DNA from: WFQV01 sp964611145
GTDB taxonomy: Bacteria > Bacteroidota > Ignavibacteria > Ignavibacteriales > Melioribacteraceae
Direction: 5' to 3'
DNA length: 21,433 nt
Assembly: GCA_964611145.1 (NCBI GenBank)
Contig: CAZSYM010000040.1
Coordinates: forward strand, 1 to 21,433
Under the pieces are notes generated by a model. The model worked only from the letters and a program-made list of their open reading frames with translations, had not been told where the DNA came from and made no database searches. The translations under genes were made by a program, and so were the position numbers. This document shows positions 5,880-14,113 of this stretch, piece by piece (position 1 is the stretch's first letter; every line of letters begins with the position of its first letter).

Positions 5880-7865
5880 ATGCGCAGATTAATGTTGCTT
5901 TTGTTCGGTTTGGCTCTTTTGGCATCTTGTTCGCCCAATAGTACAAAAATTGTTGCGGAGTATGACGATTCTCAAATTTCATTGAAGGAATTCGAGAAAG
6001 CTTATGTGAAAAACGTGGGGGATTCCAACAAAGCGCGTATCAGCCCGTTGAAGAATAAAAAGGACTTCCTTGATCTTTATGTTAATTTTAAAATGAAATT
6101 GCGGGATGCGTGGGTGCGCGGTTATTATGACGACCCCGATTTGAATAAAGAAATTGACGAGTATAAAAAGAAAGTGGGCGCTACTTACATTAAAGAAAAG
6201 GAATTGATTGAGAAGGGAATACGTAAACTTTACAACGAAGGCAAATGGGAATACAGAGTAAGCCATATCATGTTGCGCCCCAATAGAGGTTCGGGACCCG
6301 ATGCGCGTGTGCTTGCACAGAAATTGATAAACGAAATAAAAAGCGGTAAAAAAAGTTTTGAAGAATTGGTAAAGGAATATTCCGATGACCAATATTCCGT
6401 GAACGATAAAGGAGATATTTATTGGTTTGCACCGGGAATTGTCAATTATGCGTTCGATAAGGCTATTACAACCACACCCGTGGGAAAGGTTTACGGAAAG
6501 CCGGTGCGGACGCGTTACGGTTATCACATTATTAAAGTAACGGATAAAAGAAAGAGAATTCCCGAAATTAAGGTTCGCCATATTCTTGTTAGATTCGTGC
6601 GTCCGAACGGGAAATTGGATAGCGCCGCCGCTTTGAAGAAAATCGAGGATATTAAAAAACAATTATCCGAAGGAGCGGATTTTGCAAAGCTGGCGGAGAA
6701 ATATTCCGAAGACCCCGGCACCGCTAAGAAAGGCGGGGATTTGGGATATATTAGTCGCCGAATGATGGTTAAACCTTTTGATGAAGCGGCTTTTAATCTC
6801 AAACATCCCGGCGATATTTCGGATATAGTGAAAACACGTTACGGCTATCATATCATTCAACTCGTTGAAGTTCCGCCTTTCCCATCGTTGGAAAAAGTTA
6901 AGTCGCGCTTGCGTAAGACTTATCAAAGACAGCGGTATAATACCGAATATAAAGCCTTTGTGGATTCGCTCAAGAAAGTTTACGGTTTTGAGCTGAATAA
7001 TTCTTTGGTTAAAATTGTTTCCGCCAATAAATCCAAGGATTATAAATTTAACGATAAAATTTGGGATACCCCCATTGCTCAGATATTGAAAGATTCCGTT
7101 GTTTTTAAAGTTGCGGGACAACCCTATTATGCCGATAGCTGTTTTGCATTTTTAACAAGGCATCCCGATTTTCAGAACAAGGAGATTAACGAGGATACCT
7201 TTACGCGTGGCGTTGAAAAGTATGCCGAAGAAATATTGTTGGAACATGCGGCAATGGGATTGGAAAAGAGAGATCCGCAATTCAAAGAATTGCTGGACGA
7301 TTATCGCAATGGGATTTATATCTTCAAATTGCAGCAGGAAGAAGTTTGGAACAAGATGAAAATCGATACCAACGCGGTTAAAAAATATTTTGAAGAAAAT
7401 CGCGATAAATACAAATATCCCGATAGAGTTGAATTTTCCGAAATCTTTACCAAGAAAGATTCGCTTGCGCAAAAATATTACGAGGAAATTAAGAACGGAG
7501 CTGATTTCGAAGAACTCGCTAAGAAATTCACCGAGCGCGTCGGATATAAGAAGCGAGCGGGACATTTCGATCTGACCGATGTAAAGGCGAATATGATGGC
7601 GCATGAAGCCTGGAAGCTGAAAAATCCGGGGGATATTAGCAAGCCTTTCCCGGTTCGTGGCGGGTATTCGATTGTTAAACTAATCAAAAAGGTTCCTTCA
7701 AGACTCAAAACCTACGAGGAAGCGAAAGCGGAGGTAATGAGCGATTATCAAGAGAAATTGAGTAAGGATTTGGAAAACGCTTATATAGAAAGCCTTAAAA
7801 AAAGGTATAAACCGAAATATTATTATGATGTGCTTAAAGAAGCCTTCAAGAATACCAAGATTTAG
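5880..7865 (+). CDS. Lipoprotein peptidyl-prolyl isomerase with three parvulin-like domains
   Basis: 661 aa. A lipoprotein signal with lipobox LASC places Cys17 as the lipidated residue, so it acts at the periplasmic face of a membrane. After an N-terminal SurA-like helical segment come parvulin 1 (about 126-220, VSHIML to GYHIIKV), parvulin 2 (about 230-330, VRHILVRF, SEDPGTAKKGGDLGYI, GYHIIQL) and a C-terminal degenerate parvulin (about 515-603, ending GGYSIVKLIKK). Domain 2 looks the most canonical and is probably the active isomerase; domain 3 lacks the VRHIL entry. GGGAGGT precedes the ATG by 7 nt. It is the first gene of the run with the next two SurA-like genes. The likely role is a chaperone/foldase for outer-membrane or secreted proteins. 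Its length is well above SurA's usual about 430 aa because of the third domain and a long linker (about 340-510). Confidence 0.92.
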   Translation: MRRLMLLLFGLALLASCSPNSTKIVAEYDDSQISLKEFEKAYVKNVGDSNKARISPLKNKKDFLDLYVNFKMKLRDAWVRGYYDDPDLNKEIDEYKKKVGATYIKEKELIEKGIRKLYNEGKWEYRVSHIMLRPNRGSGPDARVLAQKLINEIKSGKKSFEELVKEYSDDQYSVNDKGDIYWFAPGIVNYAFDKAITTTPVGKVYGKPVRTRYGYHIIKVTDKRKRIPEIKVRHILVRFVRPNGKLDSAAALKKIEDIKKQLSEGADFAKLAEKYSEDPGTAKKGGDLGYISRRMMVKPFDEAAFNLKHPGDISDIVKTRYGYHIIQLVEVPPFPSLEKVKSRLRKTYQRQRYNTEYKAFVDSLKKVYGFELNNSLVKIVSANKSKDYKFNDKIWDTPIAQILKDSVVFKVAGQPYYADSCFAFLTRHPDFQNKEINEDTFTRGVEKYAEEILLEHAAMGLEKRDPQFKELLDDYRNGIYIFKLQQEEVWNKMKIDTNAVKKYFEENRDKYKYPDRVEFSEIFTKKDSLAQKYYEEIKNGADFEELAKKFTERVGYKKRAGHFDLTDVKANMMAHEAWKLKNPGDISKPFPVRGGYSIVKLIKKVPSRLKTYEEAKAEVMSDYQEKLSKDLENAYIESLKKRYKPKYYYDVLKEAFKNTKI

Positions 7866-8655
7866 TTTAGTCGCTTTTATTACGCTTTTGATTGTGAGTT
7901 TTGCCTGCTCGGAGCATAAGGCTCCGAGCGGCGTTGTTGCAAAAGCGGGCGATGAATATTTGACCGAAAGCGAATTGAACGCCGCTCTTAAAAAGGACAG
8001 CACAAAGTATCGCCAGGAATATATTCGTGATTGGTTGGAAACGCGAATGTTGTATCAGGAAGCTAAAAGAAACAACCTGACAGAAAGCGCGGATTACAAA
8101 CGCTTGGTGGAAGACGACAAGGCTAAAATTGCCGCCGCTTTGGCTCTTCAAAGGTATTCCGAGGAAAACCCCGTCGAGGCGGAGGAGTCCGAGCTGAAGG
8201 AATATTTTCATAAACATGCCAAGGAATTTGCTTTGCGGGACGAGGCTTTCGCATTTAATTATGCCGAGTTTTCAAATAAGATTTCCGCAGAGAATTTTCG
8301 GTATGTGGCTATGGCAAAGGATTGGAAAAGCGCTTTGAAATTTGCCGAAAAAGCCGGTTCGCTTGCGAACCGAAAGGAAAATGTTTTTCTCCGAAAGCAT
8401 GAATTTGGCGATGTCGGAATGCAAAGAATGCTTGCGGAAATGTCCCCGAGCGAAATTAGCATCGTTTTCCCCTCGGAACGCAAGACTTTTACGGTTGTTC
8501 AATTGATAGCAAAATTTTCGAAAGGGGAAATCCCTTATTTCGATTTTTTAAAAAAGGAAGTCCGCGAAAGATTTTTGATTCTGAAAAGAAAAGAATTGTT
8601 AAAGAATTATATTCGGGACTTGTATTCAAAGTATAATGTAGAAATTTACAGGTAG
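7825..8655 (+). CDS. SurA-like lipoprotein with degenerate parvulin domain
   Basis: 276 aa. Lipobox SFAC predicts lipidation at Cys28. VVAKAGDEYLTESELNAAL and the following helices resemble the SurA/PrsA N-terminal chaperone domain. The later part (about 140-240, ending FTVVQLIAKF) looks like a parvulin fold without the usual VRHIL and GGDLG motifs, so it is probably a chaperone rather than an active isomerase. The gene overlaps the upstream coding region by 41 nt. ATG at 7825 or 7828 is forced, because no later start would leave a signal peptide. Four nt separate its stop from surA. Such small middle members between two larger foldases are known in Bacteroidota-like genomes, so the trio probably acts together. 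Confidence 0.82.
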   Translation: MMCLKKPSRIPRFSLVAFITLLIVSFACSEHKAPSGVVAKAGDEYLTESELNAALKKDSTKYRQEYIRDWLETRMLYQEAKRNNLTESADYKRLVEDDKAKIAAALALQRYSEENPVEAEESELKEYFHKHAKEFALRDEAFAFNYAEFSNKISAENFRYVAMAKDWKSALKFAEKAGSLANRKENVFLRKHEFGDVGMQRMLAEMSPSEISIVFPSERKTFTVVQLIAKFSKGEIPYFDFLKKEVRERFLILKRKELLKNYIRDLYSKYNVEIYR

Positions 8656-8659
8656 AACA

Positions 8660-9931
8660 ATGACGAAAAAAATTTTAGTCCTATTTTTGTTTTTCCCCCT
8701 CCTTCTTTCGGCTCAGGAAGTTTTGGATAAAATTGCGGCTGTGGTAGGGGATGAGATTATTCTTAAATCCGAGTTGGATTTTCGAGCGGAATTGGTCGCC
8801 GCAACGCAAGGCGGTAATCCGCAAGATAAAAACTTCCGCAAGAAAGTTTTGGAATCCATGATAGAAGAAAAGCTCCTTTACGAGCAGGCAAAATTGGATT
8901 CGATAACCGTAAGCGACGACCAAGTAAACGAGCAACTCGACCGTCAGATAAATTATTATATTCAGCAATACGGCTCGAAAGAAAGAGTCGAAAAGATTTA
9001 CGGAATGAGTATAGAGAGAATTAAAAGGGAATTGCGGGACGATACCAGAAAAAATTTGATGGCTCAAATGGTGCAACAGCAAAAATTCGGTCAAGTGGAT
9101 GTCTCCCGAAAGGAAGTGGAGGAGTTCTTTGATAAATATAAGGATTCTTTGGGAGTTGTGCCGGAGAAATTCGAAATAGCGCACATTTTCATCAATCCGC
9201 AGAAAGGCGCTCGAGTGCGTGCGAAAGCCTTGGAGAAAGCAAAGGAAATTTTGGATTCCTTGAAAAACGGAGCGGATTTTGCAAAGCTCGCCAAAAAGTA
9301 TTCCGATGATCCGGGTAGTGCCAGCCGCGGGGGAGATTTGGGCTTTGTGAAACGCGGAGTTTTTTATCCCGAGTTCGAATCCGCTGCTTTTAAATTGAAA
9401 GTGGGACAAATATCGGGAATTGTGGAGTCGCCCGTGGGATTTCATATCATTCAATTGCTCGAACGCAGAGGCGACGAAATTCACACGCGACATATTTTGA
9501 TAAAATTAAAAAGCGATGCTAAGGCGGATTTGGAAGCGATAGATTTTCTTAACGCCATTCGGGACAGTATTACGCGAGGATTTCACACTTTTGAATATTA
9601 CGCTAAAAAATACAGCGATGATAAACAATCCGCTCCCTACGGGGGAAAATTAGGCACGTTCGACAAGGGGCAATTAGACCCTTCGCTTTTGGAACAGCTT
9701 TACAAACTTAAACCCGGCGGAATAACTTATCCCAAAAGATTGGATATTGACCGTAACACTTACGGTTATCACATCGTAAAATTGATTAAAAGAATAAAAG
9801 CGCATAAACCCTCGTTAGCTACCGATTACGATGAAATCAAGAGAATTGCCGAGCTGGACAAAAAGCAAAGACTTTATAATGAATGGATTAAAGAGTTGAA
9901 AAAGAAAATTTATTGGGAAATAAGAATTTAA
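8660..9931 (+). CDS. surA: SurA-type periplasmic chaperone/peptidyl-prolyl isomerase
   Basis: 423 aa with a cleavable signal peptide (hydrophobic to about residue 17, LSAQ-EVLDKI). The N-terminal domain opens with VLDKIAAVVGDEIILKSEL, a strong SurA signature. Two parvulin domains follow: about 172-270 (AHIFINP, KKYSDDPGSASRGGDLGF, GFHIIQLLE) and about 274-378 (TRHILIKL, KKYSDD, YGYHIVKLIKR), then a C-terminal helix. Domain order and length match SurA (E. coli about 428 aa), the periplasmic chaperone that delivers beta-barrel proteins to the BAM complex. The start is ATG 8660 with AGGT just upstream, 4 nt after the preceding stop. Its terminal residues precede the MoxR gene by 11 nt. The assignment is strong; whether it is the main SurA or one of several paralogues is unknown. 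Confidence 0.93.
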   Translation: MTKKILVLFLFFPLLLSAQEVLDKIAAVVGDEIILKSELDFRAELVAATQGGNPQDKNFRKKVLESMIEEKLLYEQAKLDSITVSDDQVNEQLDRQINYYIQQYGSKERVEKIYGMSIERIKRELRDDTRKNLMAQMVQQQKFGQVDVSRKEVEEFFDKYKDSLGVVPEKFEIAHIFINPQKGARVRAKALEKAKEILDSLKNGADFAKLAKKYSDDPGSASRGGDLGFVKRGVFYPEFESAAFKLKVGQISGIVESPVGFHIIQLLERRGDEIHTRHILIKLKSDAKADLEAIDFLNAIRDSITRGFHTFEYYAKKYSDDKQSAPYGGKLGTFDKGQLDPSLLEQLYKLKPGGITYPKRLDIDRNTYGYHIVKLIKRIKAHKPSLATDYDEIKRIAELDKKQRLYNEWIKELKKKIYWEIRI

Positions 9932-9942
9932 GGACGGAGATT

Positions 9943-10920
9943 GTGGAAAATAAAAAAGATGTTGAACTCGTTGAAAAATTGAACGTATCCGTTAAGAAAA
10001 TAAAAACGGAAATTGCAAAGGTAATCGTCGGACAGGAAGAAATAATCGACCAAATACTTGTCAGTCTCTTTGCGAGAGGACATTGCCTTTTAGTGGGAGT
10101 GCCGGGTTTGGCAAAGACATTGATGATTAAAACAATTGCCGATGTACTGGATTTGAAATTTAGCCGCATACAATTTACTCCCGATTTAATGCCCGGCGAT
10201 ATAACGGGAACGGAAATTATCGAGGATGATCCTGTAACGAAGGGAAGGAGATTTCGTTTCATCAAAGGTCCTGTCTTTGCGAATATAGTTTTAGCGGATG
10301 AGATTAACAGAACTCCGCCTAAAACCCAAGCCGCTTTACTGGAAGCAATGCAGGAAAACAAAGTAACGGCTGCGGGAGTTACCTATGAATTGGAGCAACC
10401 CTTTTTTGTACTTGCTACGCAAAATCCGATTGAGCAGGAAGGGACATATCCTTTGCCGGAAGCTCAATTGGACAGATTCATGTTCAATCTTTGGTTGGAT
10501 TATCCTGGTTATGAAGAAGAAGTGCGCATTGTTAAGGCAACCACCGCGGAGAGTTTTCCCGCTTTGGAAAAGATTTTGAACGCCGAGGAGATAATCGAAT
10601 TTCAAAATTTGATCCGAAGAGTGCCCGTTGCGGATAACGTCATAGAATATGCGGTTAAACTCGTGGCTGCCACGCGTCCCGACAACGGCGCCGACGAGTA
10701 TGTGAAAAATTGGGTTAATTGGGGCGCCGGTCCCAGAGCCTCGCAGTATTTGATACTTGCCGCCAAAGCGAACGCCGCATTGGAAGGACGCTTTACCCCT
10801 TCAATTGATGATGTTAAAAAATATGTGCTTCCCGTTTTGCGCCATCGTGTGATACCGAATTTCAGTGCCGAAGCGGAGGGCATAACGAGCGTTGAAATAA
10901 TTGAAAAAATTGCTAACTAA
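9943..10920 (+). CDS. moxR: MoxR-family AAA+ ATPase
   Basis: 325 aa from GTG 9943. I chose this start over the longer TTG at 9913 because AAGGA lies 8 nt upstream and the longer form would overlap surA. Walker A is GVPGLAKT (about 52-59), Walker B is LADEIN (about 117-122), and the MoxR sensor-1 region reads ATQNPIEQEGTYPLPEAQLD, followed by the C-terminal lid (GPRASQYL). MoxR ATPases are cytoplasmic chaperone-like machines that mature or regulate partner proteins, often with DUF58 and VWA-domain proteins encoded next door. No such partner follows here; the next gene is an M23 peptidase 10 nt downstream. Linkage with surA suggests a role in envelope biogenesis, but the partner cannot be named from this window. 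Confidence 0.95.
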   Translation: MENKKDVELVEKLNVSVKKIKTEIAKVIVGQEEIIDQILVSLFARGHCLLVGVPGLAKTLMIKTIADVLDLKFSRIQFTPDLMPGDITGTEIIEDDPVTKGRRFRFIKGPVFANIVLADEINRTPPKTQAALLEAMQENKVTAAGVTYELEQPFFVLATQNPIEQEGTYPLPEAQLDRFMFNLWLDYPGYEEEVRIVKATTAESFPALEKILNAEEIIEFQNLIRRVPVADNVIEYAVKLVAATRPDNGADEYVKNWVNWGAGPRASQYLILAAKANAALEGRFTPSIDDVKKYVLPVLRHRVIPNFSAEAEGITSVEIIEKIAN

Positions 10921-10930
10921 ATTTGGCACG

Positions 10931-12169
10931 ATGCGGATGTTCAGAAATATTTTCCCTCTTTTGATTTTGTTGCTGATTTCGGCTTGCGGGACAAAAGAGA
11001 GCGAGAAAGTTCTTGAGAACAAGAAAACGGTTCAAAAGGATTCTTTGTCCCTCGATGAATTCAATTTGCCTCGGGATTCCTTTTTCGTTAGATACGGTAT
11101 AGTAAAAAGAAATCAAACTTTAAGCGATATTCTCTATCCCTTCGGCTTGTCTTATCAGAAAATCATTCGAATTGCGGAAGCTTCGAAAGGGAAATACGAT
11201 GTTAAGAAGATAAGAAAAGGGGATAAGTATTTCGTTTATCAACGAAAAGATTCCACACGAGCGGTTAGATATTTTGTCTTACAGCCCGATTTGATTCGAT
11301 ATGTCGTTTTTGATATTGATAGCATCGTTTCCGTGAGAATAAAACATAAGCCGGTAAAATATAAAAGGCGCACGGCTGCGGGAATTATTACTTCGAGTTT
11401 GTTTGAAGCTTTGGCGGAAAATAATCTTTCGCCGAAAATCGCTTTGAGGCTTTCGGAAATATTCGCTTGGCAGATAGATTTTTATAGAATTAGAAAATAT
11501 GACGAGTTCAGAGTTATTTATGATGAGAAATACGTGGACGGCAAGCCTATCGGCGTGGGGAAAATTTACGCCGCTTATTTTAAAAATGCCGGTAGGAAAT
11601 ACTACGCTTTTCTTTTCGAAGTAAACGGGGAAGAGGATTATTTCGACGAGGAAGGTAACAGTTTGCGAAAAGCGTTTCTGAAAGCCCCTATTAAATTCGG
11701 CAGAATCACTTCCCGCTATTCCTTACATCGTTATCATCCGATTTTGCATAGAATAAAAGCGCATTTGGGAACCGACTATGCGGCGCCGATAGGCACTCCC
11801 ATAATGGCTACGGGGGACGGAGTGGTGATAGAAGCGCGATATAAGCGGAACAATGGAAATTATGTGAAGATAAGGCATAACTCCGTTTATACTACGCAAT
11901 ATTTACACATGTCCCGCTTTGCCAAAGGGATTAAACCCGGCGTGAAAGTGAAACAGGGGCAAATAATCGGTTATGTGGGAATGACCGGCTTGGCAACGGG
12001 TCCTCATGTTTGCTATCGCTTTTGGAAAAATGGTAAGCAGGTTGACCATCTGAAGGAAAAATTCCCTTCTTCGAAACCCGTTCCGAAAAAATTCAGAGAG
12101 CAATTTTTTGCATTGAGAGATAAGTTGAAAAGAGAATTGGATGAAATTCCCATCGGAGTGAGCGATTAA
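10931..12169 (+). CDS. M23-family peptidoglycan endopeptidase lipoprotein
   Basis: 412 aa from ATG 10931; an in-frame TTG at 10901 would add ten residues before the signal peptide and overlap moxR, so I reject it. Lipobox LISAC gives lipidated Cys19. The N-terminal half contains a MepM-like substrate-recognition region (NQTLSDILYPFGLSYQKI). The C-terminal LytM/M23 domain has zinc ligands H278 and D282 (HLGTD), the YLHMS motif at about 324-328, and GPHVCYRFW near 358-366. In canonical M23 enzymes the last motif is GPHLHxE; here Cys361 replaces the second His, probably as a zinc ligand, as is common in Bacteroidota homologues. It would cleave peptidoglycan cross-links in the periplasm. It is the last gene of the plus-strand run; its TAA shares bases with the queG stop. 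Confidence 0.93.
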   Translation: MRMFRNIFPLLILLLISACGTKESEKVLENKKTVQKDSLSLDEFNLPRDSFFVRYGIVKRNQTLSDILYPFGLSYQKIIRIAEASKGKYDVKKIRKGDKYFVYQRKDSTRAVRYFVLQPDLIRYVVFDIDSIVSVRIKHKPVKYKRRTAAGIITSSLFEALAENNLSPKIALRLSEIFAWQIDFYRIRKYDEFRVIYDEKYVDGKPIGVGKIYAAYFKNAGRKYYAFLFEVNGEEDYFDEEGNSLRKAFLKAPIKFGRITSRYSLHRYHPILHRIKAHLGTDYAAPIGTPIMATGDGVVIEARYKRNNGNYVKIRHNSVYTTQYLHMSRFAKGIKPGVKVKQGQIIGYVGMTGLATGPHVCYRFWKNGKQVDHLKEKFPSSKPVPKKFREQFFALRDKLKRELDEIPIGVSD

Positions 12170-13107
12170 CCCTTTTTTTCTTGCTTTTCTTCCAGCAGAA
12201 AGCGGGCATTCCTTTTTAAACCTTTTGCTCGGGCGCGCTTGATGGGGCTTAGAGCAAAGCGCTTGTTGAATTTCGAATTTGTCAATTCCAATATTTCTTC
12301 CAGATTCAATTCTTTATTCGGTGTGTCGTGAAAATCCGATACGCGAGTTGTTTGTGCGAATTTTTTATTCCACGGGCAAACCTCCTGGCAAATGTCGCAG
12401 CCGAAAACCCAATTTTGCATTTTGCCGTGAAACTCTTTCGGTATTTCGCCCTTGTTTTCGATTGTCAAATAAGAGATACACTTGTTGGAGTCGATAGTTC
12501 TCTCGTTTGTAATTGCATTGGTGGGACAAGCGTCGATGCATGCCGTACACGTTCCGCACATATCCGTTTGGACTTCCGTAAAGTCGAAGTCGTAATTAGT
12601 AATTATATTGGCGATGAAAAACCAACTGCCGAAGCGTGTATTTATCACGTTCGAGTTTTTTCCTATCCAGCCCAAACCTGCGCGAACCGCCCACGCTCGG
12701 TCTAAAACGGGTCCCGTATCCACATACCCCTTTGCTTTGAATTTATTATCAATTTCTTTTAAAGATTCGATTAATTCTTCCATTTTTTCCCAGATTATCA
12801 AATGATAATCCTTTCCCCATGCATAGCGGGAGACTTTCCCCGTTCCCGCTTTCCCCTCGAATTTTTCGGGGATATAATAATTCATGCCGAGTGAAATGAT
12901 GCTGCGTGCATCGGGGAGAATTTCCCGCACGTCAAGGCGCTTTTCAGCGTTTTTCTCCATATAAGCCATTCCCGCATGGAAACCGTTCTCAAGCCATTTT
13001 TTTAAACGCTCCGTTTCTTCCTTTAGCAATTCTACCTTTGCGAAACCTACAAGATCGAAGCCGAGCGATTTTGCAAGTTTTGTAACCGTGGCGTTGTTGA
13101 TTCGCAT
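12166..13107 (-). CDS. queG: Epoxyqueuosine reductase
   Basis: 313 aa, cytoplasmic, last step of queuosine synthesis: cobalamin-dependent reduction of epoxyqueuosine at the wobble base of GUN-anticodon tRNAs. Visible features are an N-terminal cobalamin-binding region, YVDTGPVLDR (about 128-137) with the conserved acidic residues, and two [4Fe-4S] clusters. The first has Cys184, 187, 190 and 194 (CGTCTACIDACP). The second has Cys210 with the GCDICQEVCPWN motif (Cys237, 240, 244). The protein ends soon after the ferredoxin part, lacking the HEAT-repeat C-terminus of longer QueG such as the E. coli form; shorter forms exist in this lineage. GGAAAG precedes the ATG. It lies 26 nt after the MBL hydrolase gene, so both are probably co-transcribed. 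Its own stop overlaps the convergent M23 gene by 4 nt. Confidence 0.95.
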   Translation of the reverse strand: MRINNATVTKLAKSLGFDLVGFAKVELLKEETERLKKWLENGFHAGMAYMEKNAEKRLDVREILPDARSIISLGMNYYIPEKFEGKAGTGKVSRYAWGKDYHLIIWEKMEELIESLKEIDNKFKAKGYVDTGPVLDRAWAVRAGLGWIGKNSNVINTRFGSWFFIANIITNYDFDFTEVQTDMCGTCTACIDACPTNAITNERTIDSNKCISYLTIENKGEIPKEFHGKMQNWVFGCDICQEVCPWNKKFAQTTRVSDFHDTPNKELNLEEILELTNSKFNKRFALSPIKRARAKGLKRNARFLLEEKQEKKG

Positions 13108-13133
13108 TTGACTTTCCGAGAATTGAGTTTCGT

Positions 13134-13991
13134 TTAAATGTTCTCGGGTAGCTCGGTGAATCTTTCGGAAGCGGAAAATCCCTTGTCCGTCCGTGTTACT
13201 TTGGTTGCCAGGCAGTAAGGGTCATGCTCGAAAAAGAGTAACCAATTTTCTTCTACGGCTTTGGGCAGAATTTCTTTTTTCTCTGCCAGGGTCTTCATCG
13301 GAAAGAGGTCATAACTCATAATGTAAGGCAAAGGAATATGCGAAGCGGTGGGAATTAAATCCGCACAGTAGAAAACCGTCTTTTCTCCATCGGAAATTTT
13401 AACCGTCTGTTGGGAAAAAGTATGTCCCTCCGTCGGTATGAGTATTATTTCCTCGTCGAGTTGTTTCTCGCCTTCCAATAATTCCAAAACCCCTTCGCGC
13501 AGCAGTGGTTCATAGCGCTCCTTGTAATAACTTGCTCCGTCTTTTTCCGAAGGATTTAAGCCCCATTCGTATTGCTTTTTCTGTAGATAATATTTTGCGT
13601 TCGGGAAAGTCGGAACCCATTTGTCGTCGATTAGCTCCGTGGCTCCGCCTGTGTGGTCGAAATGTAAATGCGTTAAAATTACTTTTGTGATGTCGGATTT
13701 TGTCAAGCCGATTTTTTGCAACGATTTTTCCAGCATGGTTTCATTGTCCCGGAGATTGAAAATGTTCTGAAATTTCTCGTTCCAATGTTTTCCCACTCCG
13801 GTATCAATAAGTATTTTTTCCGATTCGGAGGAGAGCAAAAGGCAGCGGGCGCGCATTTCTATTCTGTTTTTCTCGTCGGCGGGGTTTGTCCTTTGCCAAA
13901 GTACTTTCGGCACTACGCCGAACATTGCTCCGCCGTCCAGAGAGAATTCTCCGGTTTCGATTACATGCAAAGCATATTTACCTATTTTCAT
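13134..13991 (-). CDS. Metallo-beta-lactamase-fold hydrolase
   Basis: 285 aa with no signal peptide, so probably cytoplasmic. It has the di-metal MBL signature THLHFDH (His108, His110, Asp112, His113), then His190 (PTEGHT), Asp211 (YCADLIP) and a late His256 (FEHDP), giving a full set of predicted metal ligands. The sequence is closest in style to the AHL-lactonase/methyl-parathion-hydrolase-like branch (TGGATEL, GHTFSQQTVKI), but the substrate cannot be assigned; quorum quenching should not be assumed. GGAG sits upstream of the ATG. It is the upstream partner of queG and follows mnmA after a 122-nt gap that contains a perfect palindrome, so it may have its own promoter. Confidence 0.9.
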   Translation of the reverse strand: MKIGKYALHVIETGEFSLDGGAMFGVVPKVLWQRTNPADEKNRIEMRARCLLLSSESEKILIDTGVGKHWNEKFQNIFNLRDNETMLEKSLQKIGLTKSDITKVILTHLHFDHTGGATELIDDKWVPTFPNAKYYLQKKQYEWGLNPSEKDGASYYKERYEPLLREGVLELLEGEKQLDEEIILIPTEGHTFSQQTVKISDGEKTVFYCADLIPTASHIPLPYIMSYDLFPMKTLAEKKEILPKAVEENWLLFFEHDPYCLATKVTRTDKGFSASERFTELPENI

Positions 13992-14036
13992 CGTCGCTCC
14001 GTGATTGTTGGAAATTTTTTTATTTCGAAAGGTAAT

Positions 14037-14049
14037 TTACAATTTGTAA
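14037..14049. promoter_or_regulatory. Perfect palindrome TTACAA-T-TTGTAA upstream of the MBL gene
   Basis: A 6-1-6 inverted repeat lies about 46 nt upstream of the MBL hydrolase start, in the only sizeable gap between mnmA and that gene. Its size and symmetry suit a dimeric regulator site, but no regulator gene is nearby and AT-rich DNA yields such palindromes by chance. Confidence 0.25.
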
Positions 14050-14113
14050 CGGTTAAGGGAAAATGTTAAAAAGGAGGGCGAGAATCGGTTTTTCTCCGAA
14101 GGGGAGAGCGGGA

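Noticed and set aside
8681..9493. Long minus-strand open frame (270 codons) opposite surA
   Set aside because: It is a shadow of a gene with clear SurA motifs; the translation is low complexity and no signal supports antisense coding.
9913..9942. Extended MoxR N-terminus from TTG 9913
   Set aside because: It would overlap surA and lacks a ribosome-binding site, whereas GTG 9943 has AAGGA at ideal spacing.
12170..12180. T-run after the M23 stop as an intrinsic terminator
   Set aside because: Only a 4-bp ATCG/CGAT stem precedes it and it is separated from the T-run, too weak to call.
12328..12705. Plus-strand open frame opposite queG
   Set aside because: It mirrors the iron-sulfur region of queG and its Cys-rich look comes from that; there is no independent evidence for a gene.
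13134..13991. Calling the MBL-fold protein an AHL lactonase (quorum quenching)
   Set aside because: The metal-binding motif is shared by many hydrolases, and no substrate-specific residues or quorum-sensing genes are visible.
14070..14113. Hairpin TCTCC/GGAGA downstream of mnmA as a terminator
   Set aside because: The stem is 5 bp and is followed by A residues, not a U-tract, on the minus strand.
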